Positions 38,301 through 53,300 of a stretch of 64,000 nucleotides of DNA are shown piece after piece. Where the stretch lies: positions 64,248 through 128,247 of the forward strand of contig NMRB01000654.1 of the NCBI GenBank assembly GCA_002633025.1, written 5' to 3'. The notes below the pieces were generated by a model. That model was not told the DNA's origin. It saw only the letters and a program-made list of their open reading frames with translations, and did not search any database. The stretch is from Notospermus geniculatus (taxonomy: Eukaryota > Nemertea > Pilidiophora > Heteronemertea > Lineidae). Each line of letters opens with the position of its first letter. The stretch's first letter is position 1. The position numbers were made by a program, and so were the translations under genes.

Positions 38301-41300
38301 GGCTAAACTGTCCCATAGACCCTGGAATGTGGACTGACTGCATCGTGCTGTAAGGGGAGTTTTCCGCACTGGGGTCCCCAGACGAGTTCGTCCGAGACCT
38401 GGAGTGGCCGCTGGATTTTCTGTGTTGCCTCATTTGTCCGAACATCATCTGTAGTGAATACATGCAGTGGATCAGTGTGTGGAGAAACGGATGCATTTTA
38501 GTACCGGGTAGTCTGCTCATTCCAAGAGTTGTAACTCATGGGCAGTTATCCGAAGTGCACAATTTTTTCAAGGGTGCTCTGGTTTTTCCTTGCATGAAAA
38601 CCATTATGAGTATTGGAAGAAAGCAGTGTGCGTACATGCTGCTGTGAGTAGCTTCGAAAAGCATAGAACTACTTAACAACACGTGGCCACAAACACATAT
38701 AACTTGAGCTGCAGCAAACACAACTTCAAAAGCAGCAGAAAATTGTGAGGATATTGTTCAAATATCATAATTTTATTCAAAATAAACAAATAAAATACCA
38801 TCCAGAAGCAAAATAAACTGTTACTGGATGGTTGAACACAGATTATCAGCAGTGGAGCAAACTCATGGCTTGTGTTGGGGCACTACTCTAACTCAGCTCC
38901 CAACTTGGTATTTTCTTTGGACGGCGGTGCAATAAAAAATTAGGAGTCAAAATCACTAGCGGTCACCTCAAACATTTCCTCAGGTGGAGGGAGTATGCAC
39001 TTTCAATGAAATCTTACAAGTCCCAACACACCAAACTCAGAATTTCCATGGTAAAGGTTCCAGATGGCCGCCATCGAACCTGACGTACGCAATAAAATAA
39101 GCTGAATACGACAAAAATACAACAATTAAATGCAATGACATCCGGTAGTAAGTAATACTGTGTAAGGTTCAACCCATTCACTCCGCCACTAACATTTGAA
39201 AATCTTAACAACAATGTGAAACGTGGATGATGAAGATTTCAATTTTGAGTGACCTTTGACATCCAAATGAGATCATGAATACTACCGGTACTTAGTATTA
39301 GTAATGTCGTTCCCTAAAGTTCTTTAAGTCTCACAGATGACCTAACCCGCCTGGGTTTGGTCCACAGCAGGCCGGACATCCAGCTGAACACACCACTTGG
39401 GGACGACTTAGATGTTGTGACAGCTTGGTCCACAACACCTGAGTCTTTCCCCACAACAAAGCAATCTGGCTGTGTGTCTTTGAAAGTTGCTCCTGGTGGC
39501 ACTGGGTACATAGGAGCCTGCCTAAAACACAGACTAGGCAAGGTATACAGAGGTTGACAGACTTCAACTCCACTGGCACGAGATGTTTGCTGGGAATGGT
39601 GATGCAGTGCTGCTTCCTTTCTCAGCCTAAGATTACTAGCTGTCGTCTTGAAGAAGGGGGAGTATTGGTAGTTCTTAGACCCCTCTGACCTGGGTACCAA
39701 ATCGATTGTAGGTCTGAGTGAAGGCACAATGGCCAAACTTTGCGAGCTTTGCTGTGGAGGATATTCCGGCCTAGATGAGAAGATTTCGGAATGATTCTCT
39801 GCTGCTTGTGAACTAACTGTCATCGCAGTCATCCCCATTTCCTGCTCCGAATTTGTATCCAGAAGCAGTTGGTCCCTCTCAGCCAATGAGATTGGCTCAT
39901 CCACTGGATATGTCTTTGGCTGCATTGGGACAACTCTCTCGGATTCTACTGGTGAATCTCCAATTGGCTCATCGATGCAATAAGTTTTACCGTAGTCACG
40001 TTTCTGTCGTATTGGAGCTGAAAAATATGAGTCACCGCTTCGACCGAAATTATCAAAATTACCATAGTCAATGAACTGATTCTGTGCAGCGTTTTTCTTA
40101 TTCAAATACTTTTGAAAATCAGCCAAAATCTCCGCCATCGGAATCGTATTTTTCTGCTTTTGGCGATCTTTTCGTTCTTGTTCCCAGAGTTTCGCTGCTT
40201 CTTCCTCACCAATTGGGACATCGATGGGAAATGTGCTAGCAGTGCCACCTGAAGGATGTGAAAGGAACCCTTCCTCCTCGTCCTCAAAATCATAATCATC
40301 ATCATCATCATCAGTGGGAACTGAACCTTCAAGGAAGTTGGGACCCGTGAGCCCAGATATCATTCTTGAGTTTCTCGGCAAGCGAGGCTCCCGTGAGTGG
40401 CCATGAAGGACATCAGCATGGCCTGAATGCCAAGATTCATCCCTCCCAGTACACCTGGCTTGATCACTTGCAACGTAGGGGTGCTGCACTTCACCATAAT
40501 CACGTTGCTGCTCCAGATCCCAAGGGTGGCTGTAAGATCGATTATACTTTGGCTTTGTTCCCAACGGTTCCCTCCTGGACCCAGAATGGGGGTATCCAAG
40601 GGCACCAGCAGGTTTATGAATTGTATGAGTCCCCAAGGACGTATGATCACTGACTCCAGGAGGTGAGCTGTATTTTGATATCTCCCGCTGATATTCCTCC
40701 CAGTACTCTTTCTCGGCCAAAAAGTTTTGATATCGCCATTTCAAATCTTCATTTAGAAAACTTTCCGGAACAAACTCATCCCTGCATTGGTCTAAGGAGG
40801 CATCAAGAGATGGTTGACTCTGCAAGGCCTGATCATCTTGATGTTTAGAATTACTAAAAGTTGATCTCACGTTCGGAAGCCTCTGGGCATTTGACGACGA
40901 CACAGGATTCAGCGGTATACATTTTTGTTCCAAGTTCAGCAGTTTGGGAGTAGAACTGCGGGTTCTCGAAACACCACGACTTGGAAAAGAAGTAGGTGTG
41001 CTCAAGTCAGATGCAGCATCACCATCTGGTGGTTCCCGGGAGAACTCAACAAATGGCATGTATCCTGGATCATCAAGTTGTAACTCATAGTTTTGGAGAT
41101 GGCAGAGAGAAGCTTTATGATGCCCCAATGCAAGATAATCGGACACCAAATCGTCTTCGAAAATGAACCTGTCTAGGCATTCAGTGTCTTCAGATGATGT
41201 TGAATCTGTTGTGGAATGCTTTGTGGACGGATTAGATTCATCCTTGTTGCAGGATTCTGTGAATGATTCAACAGCAGAGGAACTTTCTCCCATATCTGGG

Positions 41301-44300
41301 GCAAACTTTGACTCAGTTTTAGAACACGGTATACCAAAAGTGTCTGCATCTTCTTCAAAGGGGCTATGAGTGGGTAGGACACTCTGAGAAGTGGGAGATG
41401 TCTCTTCAGCAGTTTGGAATGGCGTTTCATCAAAGGAACTCAAATCTGCTTCAAGTTCTTGACTGTCTACACTGCATGGAGCTTCAAATTCCACGCAAGT
41501 TTCATAGAAAGAACTTTTCACTGACTTCTGGTGAGACTGACTATCCTCAGTTATACATGTACTAGCTTGCATTCCAGGAACCAAGATATCACACCCACTT
41601 GATTCAGCAGAGGAACCATCCACAGACATTTGCATAGTTATATCCCCCTCAGACTTTGACATGGTGAGTTCACTTTCACAGGTTTCTGCAAAGGTATCAA
41701 AACCTACATCCATGGCACTGATGCCCCCAACTTCATATTCCACCGATTCCTGCAATTCGTCGCCCCTTCCGAAGCTCGTTTCCAGACGACTGTCAGGAAC
41801 GCAATCAATACCCAACACTGGTTTTTGCTCCACACAAGTGGTAATTGTAATCAAATCACCATCAAGTTCAATTTTATGGCTGATTTGTTTTTCATCATCT
41901 CTCATATCGTGAACGTTCTGATGCTGCAACCTGATGGAATCCATTTTGGGATGAGTTTCATCTCGTCTTGAAGCATTGTCAAGATGTTTTTCTTCCATGC
42001 AACGCTCTTCTTGGTCAAGACTTTCACATTGGCTGTGTTTGGTAGCCAGTGCATCCAATTTGCCTTTTTCAAGAGTTGAAACTTCATGACAGAGACTTTC
42101 CGCCTTTTTAACTTGTTGATTGACAACTTGATTGAACCTGGTTTCTCCACCAATGGAATCGCAGATAATCTCACCACTGCCTGGCTCCTTCCCAAGAGCA
42201 TTCCATCTGCCGTCAGAACCATCACAAAATGTTCCACAACAGTCCTCAGGATCGGGAGGATTTGAAATGCCGAGAACAGCATCTCTGCCGTCCGGAGCAG
42301 AACACAGTGTTTTTGTGTCCTGTGTCTCTTTATTGTCAACATGGCTAGGGTTTCTTAGAGCCAATGGGTGGTAAGCAGAAGGTGCAGAATCTGATTCCCT
42401 AAAGAAATCAGAAATATTGGTGCAACAATCTACCTTTTCGTAAGCCAAGGCCGACTCTTCCTGAAGTGCCTGCAAACAGGTCGACCACAGACCAGAAGAC
42501 ACTAGTTGCGGAGACATCCTTTGATGGTCCTTAGGGTATTCTAACAGCATGTCATGATTTGAGGCACCAACAGTTTCATGAGAAGATGGCAATGATTTGC
42601 CTTGATTTGAGTAAATTGGAAATGCATTCATGTGACTAGTATCACTAGAGTTCGCTCTTGGGGCTTCACCACGGGAGCAATCCTCGAAACTGTCTCGACT
42701 CTCAGGAATGTCGTACAGCAATCTAGGCTCGCTTGTGACACCCTTTCCTCCAACCCTTGATGTTGAAATTTGTTGGTGGCCATGTTGCATACTATCAGGC
42801 TGTGATACACTTTTCCTTGGCACTTGCTCAAGCACTTGAACTTGCCGATATCCTCCCTCAACTTTACTTGGCATTGGACACCCTGGCTCCACAGTGTGTG
42901 CGATAGTTTTTTGCTCAGACGGTACGAGTAACAGCTGCTGTTGAACTTGGTCATACTGGCAAATACAGTCGGGAATCATGCACGGCGATGGTGGGCGGCC
43001 GTCTTGACTCTAGGAAGAGAAATCAGGCACATGGTCAGTGATAACTCACAATCCTAACATCTACGAGAGTCTATCAGTGCCACTTCCTTCCTTCTTCTGC
43101 CAGAATCCTCCAAAATTCCTCAAAATATCTTCAGTTTCAGTCCTCTCAAATCCAGAAATTCTCATTTCAGACTGTAATTCCATGAATTTCAAAACAGTAT
43201 CTCCAAAAGTTCCAGAACAGGTTTCGCATGCAATCAGTAAACCACTGACATGACTGACAGTCCAGGAAAAACAGGTGATATCATCTCAGAAATGTTGAAC
43301 TTACAGACACAAAACTGATTCACAAATGCAACTTCCTGAACTCCAAGGGACTTTCTTGTGAGGGTACATTTGTAATGTGAATTCATTTGTCCTTGAATAC
43401 TCTGAAGGGTGTAAAAATGGTAAAGCAGACAGGGTGATAGCCCATAGCCGAGGAAGAGAGACAGGAGAAAAATGGAAGTGCACTTGAAATAAACAAGCAA
43501 TAAGCGAGGAAATAAGCAATCGTAAAAAATATCTTTTTTTTTTTCGTTTGAAAACTTCCGATGGTAATTTTGGCTATGGTGGTGACATAACTAAATGTAT
43601 ACCCTACGCATGCTGGTAATATTGCTCCTGCACTGTATAATCAATTAGTTAAAATAGAAATGATACCGGGAAGATGGCGACACACTCAATTTTACCGATG
43701 ACGTGCAGCAGAAGGGTTAAATACGAGCTGAAAGGTTCTGAAGGACGATAGAAGAATAAGATTTTGACTGAAAAACACAAAAATATATGCAAACAAAATA
43801 TGCAACACTCATAGCATGACAAGTATTTTGCAAAACATCGAATACACATCGCTCAATCTTGCCAAGGGAAAAGTCCCACACGACGCAACATCAGAAATAT
43901 ACCACAGACCATGTGATATATTTCTGCCAATATTGGTGTTAAAAGTGGCAAAAAGAATACCAACAAGACAACGAGGTGGAAATATGCAATAGTACAACAT
44001 GCAAGTTGAAAGATTACAGACAGCAAGTGACTATGCAACAACAAAATAACTATGAGAATTTTCACTATTTATTAGTATAACTCGATCAGTACTGTAACTA
44101 ACAACAGAAATGCATAGCAGGAAACAATAAATTGTTGCATTATTGAAAGAATGTACTGCGACTCAAGATTTAGGCCCAAAAAATGGAAAAGTAAAAGCAG
44201 CCAAAACTGACACCGCTGTTCTTGTCATTTCCACTGTTTTTCCAGTGCTTTTCTTCAAAGAACTTCATTTCTTCAACCGACAGCACTTTCGAAGTTCAAT

Positions 44301-47300
44301 AATGCAAAGAACTAGGCCCTAACTGTAGGATAAGAAGAAGATTGTATTTCAAAGAAAGTGACATACCTCGGCTGAGTTTCGAGTCATACTGCCACCAAAT
44401 GACTCCACACCGCCCATCGACGTCCCACTTGATGTCCGTGAACGATTCGATCGGGCCGAGTCTCGTCTGATACGTCCAATCGCCTGGGCTTGGGCTGCTT
44501 GTATTTGTTTGTTAGGAGCAGTAGCAGATGAGAACTGGAAACAGAGATTTTCGCGTGAATACATGGAGGAAATGGCCGATACTTCCAAAGAAATCGGTAA
44601 ATTTTCTCCCAGAACAGCCAGCAGAGTTTGCCCAGGCTGAACTTCACCACCAACAGAAGTCAGTTATAAGGGAGGTTCAGATAACGTTCCGAGTCTCAAC
44701 TCCGACTCCAGAAGATTCCTTTTTTGGGAACTACGTCATCAAATACATCGGGTTTTTCCAAAGCAATGGTGTTTACTCATTCAGGAGAACGAATAGAGCC
44801 CACCTGGGTGGTAAATTTATCTCCAACTTGAAAAATCCAAATTTTAGCACCTCGGAGTTGGAGCGGGAGTTGGAGTCGGACCAGATCTTAACCTCCCTAT
44901 AGTCTCATACCTGCTGGGCCGAGGCACTGTAATAATCGAGCCCGTGTCCCGATTCGCCCAACCGATCTTCTGTCCCCTCACTCGTAGACGTCGCCGCAGT
45001 ATACTGTGAGTTCATACTCGCTTTCAAGTCGACGTCCTGACCCGTCTCGCCGTCCATCCCATCAGGCTGATCACTGCCATACTGTTGTTGTTGTTGCATG
45101 TCCGTCCATTGTTGTTGTCCGTCCATTTGTTGTTGTTGAGCATACGCATTTGGGTCGTAATAATTCCCATATTCATCCACAGCCCATTGTTGCTGTTGCT
45201 GATACTGCTGATTTGGATCTGGAAGTAAAAGACGAATTTGCGGAAATCCGAATCGCACTTCTTTTGTAAACGTATTCAATACATATCAGGAAGGGATACA
45301 TACCCTGATTAGCACCATCCTGGCCCTGATAATATCCTTGCCATTGCTGTTGTTGGCCCTCCATCATCTGTTGTTGGCCCATCTGTTGGTTGTAATTGTT
45401 ATAAGCTGAAAATCAGAGAAATAAATTCAATCTTTTTCTTTCCCACCCAACAAGATGCTAGACCGGCTTGTCGTAAGGTGAGCCAGAAAAACCCGATGCA
45501 CATGTAGATAGACTTGATTAGTACCTTGAGGTACTGGCAGATGTCACTTGTGTATGGTCGTGGAACTTCAGCCATTATCCTCATGTTCTTGTAATTCTTT
45601 CAGTTTGCTGGATTGAACTGGATCAGATTTTCCTTACATATTCTGATGTTTTGAGCCAAATTCAGTTGGATTTTCCAGAAATTCTGAAAAATCTTCTTTT
45701 AGTGAGAACCGTTTCAAATATTTGACCAAATATGCGAACGTACCACCCTGTTGAGAAGCATCCTGAACACCATACTGTGACATTTCCTGGCCATAAGCAG
45801 CACTGTCGCCAGCCTCGCTTTCCGTCGTTGTCGAACCAAACCCAGGCGTGACCGAACCCGACATCGGTTGTATTGTACCGTCATCAAATCCCTGGCATAC
45901 CTTTTGAAGTTGTAACAGCCAATGGGGGTCGCCAGTGTCGTCCATGGCATGAAGTCGTTGTGGATCGCTGTATTTTAACCGACAACCAAGCTGGAAAACA
46001 TCAACCGGATTCACATCACCCTCAGTGTCCACCTGAAGTACCTCATTTTCACGGGTTTTATCCAAACAGGGAGAAACCCTCTTTCTCATCAGGTTTTTGC
46101 CAAAAGGGTTCATGCCATCACTTCAGGAGTGCTGAATCCAGCCCCGGTTTAACACTTTGACGACCACTAGTCCTATTTTATATTTGTACTGAATCTTCAC
46201 TATGTTGGGGTATACTTACATCGTACACAAGGCGAACAAGTACAGGATTGTAGACAGCAGGATTTCGTGATATGCAATTCGAGATGACTTCTGTGTACAC
46301 TAAAGCCTGCAAGAAAGAATCCAGATTTAAACTACATGATCAAACTTGATCTAAACACAAGTTCTCTGAAATGAAAGTTCAAATCTTGTAGTCTGTGAAA
46401 TTTTACGACAATTTATTAGTTTTCAAATTCAATTTCTAAGTTTACATGGACCAAAACATGAATTCAAGTCCAGGAAGTTTCATAACAAAACAAAATCTGT
46501 AGCAAAATCAACGACAACTGATTTGGAACACTATTCATCGTTTCCACAACATAACATCGATTGGTTGGGTTGCCCGTTTTGCCCGCCGACTTTACGTCAT
46601 TAGATAACATCAGCAATGCATTCTGCTCCCCGGCTTTGCGTCATAATGGCAACGTCAGCAATGGCGGACATTATTGAAGTTATGACGTGGAAATGATGAA
46701 TAGAGGGGTTTTCAATAGCTGGTGAATAGATACAAAGAGGTGGAGGGAAAAAATCATGAACAGGGAGGAATGTGGAGATTTTAGTGCTTGCTGAATCTTG
46801 AAATAATCAAGATGAAATCTTGGCGTCCCCACAATCTGACATTTTACAAATGACCTTCCATCATCCAAAGTCTTCCTCAAACCAAATTTCAACCTGCACC
46901 TTCTTTACTTCCCAGTCATATGCCCACTTTTGCTGTCCATGCATTCCTCCAACCCATCAGGGCACACCTCTTTTTCTTTTAAGGTCACAGGGACCGCATT
47001 CCAAATGTCTCTATACATGATGCTCCATAAGCTGACTGGTTTCTCCTCCCATACCTATGGCTGAAGTACAGCAAAATGATGAGGAACCAGTCAACTTATG
47101 GAACAGCACACCCAAAAGAGGCATTGTGAGTGAGGTCCCAGATCATTACGATTCACCAAGTCTTTTAGGAACCATCGTGCAAACACCAATTTCAACTAAA
47201 AAAATCCTGAAAGTGCAACGATAGCCATGTCTACAGCATGGTTTGGAATGAGAGGGAAAAAAACACGTTTCAAACCTTTTCCCTCAAACTTGACTGAAAT

Positions 47301-50300
47301 ATAAGAACACAGAAATACAAGTTGAGATGCTCATGCATTTCCACTCCTACGAAAATGAATCGGAAAATGCAACAGAAAAGGAAGAAATGGTATTCACAGA
47401 ACATGTAACAAATTATTTCTGTCCCATAACCGTGCTATTTTCAAAGTTCTTATGGAATAAGGAACATGCTTACCTCTTGTGAAAGTCCACATTCTGCCAG
47501 TCTTGTGGCATAGATGAACTTGTAAGTCTGTAAGAGAAGTTACAATGTCAAAAGCGCATAACCTGCTAAATATTGTGATTGGACACTGGGGTGTCAGAGT
47601 GGCGCAGTGGACACTTCCGTGCCTGTCACCTCTGAGGTAGCGGGCCCAATCCTCAGTTGGCCTGCTCCTCATCTGACAGAAAGGGGAACTCTCTTTGACA
47701 GTGCAGTTTTGACAGCCCTAGATTTCTGAAATCTCTTCAAGAGTTCAGTGCTTTTTGCCAATTTTTGTCACAATTATTACACCAGTCCAATCACAATCAC
47801 CGACTTACCTGAAAGTATGGCAGTGAGAATAGTGGATTACCAAGCCCCTGGGCAAATTCAAACACCTCCGTACACTGTATCGCTTCATTCGTGGCGAAGT
47901 CCTCAAAAGGCAGATTATGACTAGATCCAATGAGAACAATTTTGGACGTCTTTTTGCTGTACGTCCCGAATGACTGCTGTGCCATGAGGTAGCAGAAGTG
48001 ACTTCCATGGAGGCATCCTTGGGCAGCTGGAAGCAGAAATAGATCACATTAACACAATCATGTCCACTGGCATTTTTTTCCAATTATTCGTTTATTTCGT
48101 ACTATAAATTGTACAGTCGTGCAAGGTGATTTACTATTTACAATACGTGCAGAGTGATTAACTCAAACATCACCTTTTACAACAATGCTGGAATGTTTTT
48201 TTAGTCCATGGCAGGCCCATAGTGCTTGATCTACCAAAATCAAATGGATTTTGAAAGCCATTAGGCCTGTATGTTGGATCATCAAGAGACCTCAGGTATA
48301 TGTAGTTCTTACCTAAAGTATCACCAAGCTGTGCAATGCTTTTGCGATCCAAGTCAGGTTTGTTTGAACTGTTCGACAAAACCATCGCAATATGAGGTCG
48401 CCAATCTCCCCAGCGTTTATCTGAGATACAGGTTACGGCAGCTGGTTGTCGCCCGGACATGAGTTGATACAGCGTCTGCAGGGGGTCATTCATCTTCATA
48501 GAGTTATTAGCAAACCTGGAATAAAGCAGATATACACCAGCTCATGGGCAAGGTATTTGCAGCTTGGACCTTGACAATTGGAGGTTCCACTAAGTGATGG
48601 GTGACAATACACATAATGCTAAAAGTGAGTCGCACGTGACCATCAAGGAGCCAGGCGCAGTGGTTTTGGTGCTCCTCACAGCTTGGGGCATGCACGTCCC
48701 ACTGTCATAAACATTGGGTACAATTTTGGTATTTCAAAACACATATCGATGTGTTAAAATCCAGTCAAATGGTGTCGTCACCACTGATATGATTCAAAAC
48801 AAAACTTACCTCGTCATAATATTGGCATGAGTTCTGCTGTCCATTTTCGACGCCAAGAACAACGCATGACCCCACAAATGATGCTTTGACGCCCATTCTA
48901 ACGCATCTTTTTTCCGTCCGTACAACAACAAATGCCTAAATCGATCGGTGATTTCATCAACAGATGACACTGAGGAAACTTTGTTAATAATAGTTCGATC
49001 GGCAACCACTGTTGTGGCGCCCTCTTGAGTTGCGCTGGCCGGGTGTTCATGGATCGGAATGCCCGTGCGATGGTATTCTTGCGATGTTGGCTCGTGGCCC
49101 TCGAGAAGCAGGTCAGAGATATCACAGCCAAGTGCGGTCTGAAAATACGAACTTTCAATGAAAACAAAGACAAGAATCAAGGAAATCGACAAGAGACAAC
49201 TTCTGAAAACTTCAGAGATTTGCAAGGAGGATCGGACAACCGGTCACGTGACAACGTCACCGATCGCGCAACGATGGCGCGGCCACTTCAGTTGGCCGAC
49301 AGATTTCGACGAGTAAACATCTTCCAAATCAACTAATACGTTGCATTCAGAAGGGATTAAGGACATCATATGTATAGCTAACAACATTATAAACCCTAAA
49401 TAACATTCAATTCTCACCAAATTGATGAAATATCAGCGTATTTGAGGGCCGAAGCGCAAGTTGTCGCTCTCAGCAAATATTCACAGGGGGAAGTAAAAAC
49501 TCATCAACATAATGTGACGTCAGGAGGCGGGGCTTATTTTGATTGACAGCTATGCCAAATTTTTCTTTTTTCCGGCTCTGGTGATTGGCTGGGCATTGAT
49601 TAGGGACCATATTTGGATTACTTAGCCCAAAACCTGCATTTTGATAGTTCGATATCGAGAATCCGTCCAGAAATAAGGAAATTATGACAATTTTACGATT
49701 TTTGCAGTTGAGTTAACAGTTGAGTGACAAGGGTACTTTCCACCTCCCTAGATTCGAAAATCGTGGAGTTCTTAGGAGTTCTTGGACACTTTTAAAAAGG
49801 AAATTTCCCAAGATTTGTGCTGGGGCCATCCATTTTCTAAGAACTCCTACGCAAATAGCAAAAATCGACCTCGTCCCGTGCGTGATCCATGCGTTGACAC
49901 AGAGTGCACTTGCGAAGGCATCATGCAGGAGATAAATTCTCAAAAGGACTGCTCAGAAAAATGTGTTTTGCGCAATCAAACATTCATTTTGATAATAATC
50001 AATGATATAAAACTGGAGAAAATGAGAAATATACCTATTTTCACGCAGAAATCAGCCTTCAAATTACGCTGATTTGCACTGAGTAACCACGTGCTTTTGT
50101 TTACATGACCTTGACCTTAGCAGAAACATCACGTGACCGGTTGTCCGATCCTCCTTGAGAGATTTGTTTCAATCTCAACCACAGTGTTGTGCCCAGTGCT
50201 ATTGGAGTTAGTGGTAGAAACTGACAACCCAAATCAACCGTTACTTACTCCATTTTGTTTGATAAGAAGTTCCAAATACTTCCAAATCAGCTCAGCAGAC

Positions 50301-53300
50301 TCCCTGTCCACCATCCCCACATTCTCATGACAATGTCGTGCCTTCATATGACAGAATGCTAGCACATCATTCTTATGTGTCTCACCCCTAGAGGAAAGAA
50401 AATGCAAATATGAAGACAAGTTGCTTGTTACCTTTTCACTCAGTGGCAGTTACAATAGTGGCAGTTACACTTAGTGGCAATACCACGGTATTGCCACTTT
50501 TTCTCGACAGCCGGCGCCACTGTGCCACTCTCCAACCCAGGGACTAACTATGTTGTCGGCGAATTGACCCGATTTACGTACATTTTGTAATGGATTTTTG
50601 TAGTTCGTTTTGCTGCCGCTAGGTGGCTCCCTCTACGTCGGCAGTCAAATAATGCTTTAGAGATCCAATACCATGCTCCTTTAAAATCCAACTAAACCTA
50701 CCAAATCCTGACATCTTACAGAAACTGCATTCCATAGGTATTCACTGGAAGGTGCTCACTGAGAGCTTTCCAATGAATACCAATGTGACAGGTTTCAGAT
50801 GTCTCTCAAGCCTTTTCACATATCTTCATTGTCAACAAAACTGGCCTAGGCCAAGAGTGCCTGCGGACCAAACAAGAATCAGTTTAAAACACCCCCCCCC
50901 CCCCTCATCCCAAGATACCGGTTACTCACTTTATAAGAGGTCCAGGGAACGACTTCAAGATGTCAGAATCGCTGAATTCAGAATCATACATATTCTCCAC
51001 CTCGTGGACCTCAACACAAGCTGGTTGTCCATCAGATGGTCTGTTTGGTAGCACCTTGATCAGTTGGCCACACGGACCAAATCTGGCACACACGTGAGGA
51101 ATGGCGAATTTGGCTGGCGTCATACGGCCCTTGGGTTCATCAACACCTGGTTGCATAGCAGGCCACGATCCATCGCCAGTATCCTGGTACATTGCATTAT
51201 AAGACTGATTATAGGCCTGACTGGGGTCCTGGCCATACTCATGTCCGTAGCTTTGACGACTGCCTGGTCTTGATCCATACTGGTTGTACGATCTACAAAA
51301 TAAAAGACGATATGTTGCTTAGACTTGGTGGAGTTCACATCTTCCAAGGTGTTTCCTCGACTGAGGGAACCTTGTCAATGAACACCAACTGACACCCAAG
51401 TGCACACGCCAGAGTTGACCGGTCAAGTTCTGTCACTTTATGCAATCGGTCGTGCAGAGAGAGTGTTCTGAAGTGGATAGTGAAGGGTGTCGATCATTCC
51501 ACCTTCATTCGAGGTCGTTCACTTCGTGATTTGATGACGATGTCATAATTCTGCACGGATGGCATCAGTGGCCGACAGCCAGCTGCATTTGTGGACACCA
51601 TTGGCACTATTTCCGCAAGTACCGGTAATCAGTTGCAAGTTCCTACCATGACAAGACAGTCACATCCCCATGGAGCTGATGGGGCTTTTATTATTCTATC
51701 TGTCATAATCATTATGCAATACACGCCACGAACTTGATGGAAGTACTTAGACTTATCGATAACAGAAACATAGTGCTAAAGAATACCATACAATATCTGT
51801 GCAAAAGTATTGAAAAAGGTTAAATTAAGAGACAAAATGTGAGCCGCTCTGGCAAAACCAGACGCTTGTCACTCAGAAGTTGAGCCTAAACAAACTAAGA
51901 TGACACCACAAGAGAATGGAAGAAATAGTTTTGTCAGATTTCATAACAAGCAGTCAATATTGAAACTGACAAATATTTGGTCTTAACCTGCCAAGGTAAG
52001 AGCGACAAGCGTCTGGTTTTGCCAGAGTGGCTCATAAATGTCAATGTAAAAGATGAAATTCTCTTCTTACATTTATATGGAAGTCTGGGACCTACCGGTA
52101 GATGACACTCAAATATTTCTGACTTCCAAATTTGCATGAGGAAAATTCAAATAATGATGACTGAAGTCAATGTTATGAATGAAATTCCTGACGGATTCTT
52201 CACACATCCACATTAAACACATCATTGGGGAACAAATTAACGGGAGATAAGAATGACACTATGTGCTAGACTTATCAGAAAAGAATGACAAGACTTTGTG
52301 TAACTACTGCAGTTGGCAACTAATTAGCTTTTTGAAAGCTTCAGGTCTCTGCACAATGGATTTGATGTTTCCTATTGTAACAAGACAGATACATATTCCA
52401 GTCATGAATTACTGAGGGTCCACCAGAAAAATGACTTTTGACCTTTCATGGAATGATACCTAGCATGACATGCATAAATCCACTTTACATGAAAGTCAGT
52501 ACACAGAAATGTTATGAGGTGAAATGGTAAGTCCATTCTGATCTTTTCCCAAAGTGAGCCAACTTGTACATGAACCACACTCATGAAAGTTGATGGTCAG
52601 TTACTTCAATGATGCCGAGGAGCGTGGTCAATCGAGCTCCTCGGTGCAATTTTGTGGACGTCAGCAAAATCATCCTTTTTTCTCCCATGTAGGCTAAGCC
52701 CTATCAGTATTTTTAAATCCCTTGTCTGTGAAGGGGCTGGATGTAAAAGGGATAACAGGGTTTCCGCCAGGAAATATTGTGAGGGGGGCTCGCGGGCCCG
52801 GGGGGGAGCTCGAGGGGGATGTCCCCCCCTCGACCAAAAAAATTTTGCGATTTTGAACCTTATGCCATTATTTGCACATCACACTTGGTGAAAAACTGGA
52901 ACTTTAAATCACTACTCTGCAAAGTTGAGGGGGGGCTCAGCCCCCCTTGATGAACTTGAGGAGGGGCCTGAGCCCCCCGGCCCCCCCTCTGGCGGAAACC
53001 CTGATANACACAAAAGGCAACATGCTGCATTGAAGGAAAAGCATGGCAAAGGTTTTGAACCAGCACATGACATCCATGGCAAAGGAGATGAGAAACTTCA
53101 AGACATGCCAAAACCTGGGTAGACCCACATGACGTATCATTCACACACTCACATTTACGGATGGAAGTCGGGATAGGGTGATCTTTATACACTCTTCATG
53201 ATAATAGTAAATAATGGCTCACAGACACAATTTCCAATAGCGAACCGCCCGAATGATGTCGGACTTGTCAATTTCATTGTGTTTGTCCGACCCTGCTTCT

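Noticed and set aside
39314-42979. Independent intronless gene starting at the ATG at 42979
   Set aside because: A strong acceptor sits 30 bases upstream in the right phase and the codons between are open, so an exon of Sec16 explains it better. A retrogene would show a poly(A) tract and target duplication, which are absent.
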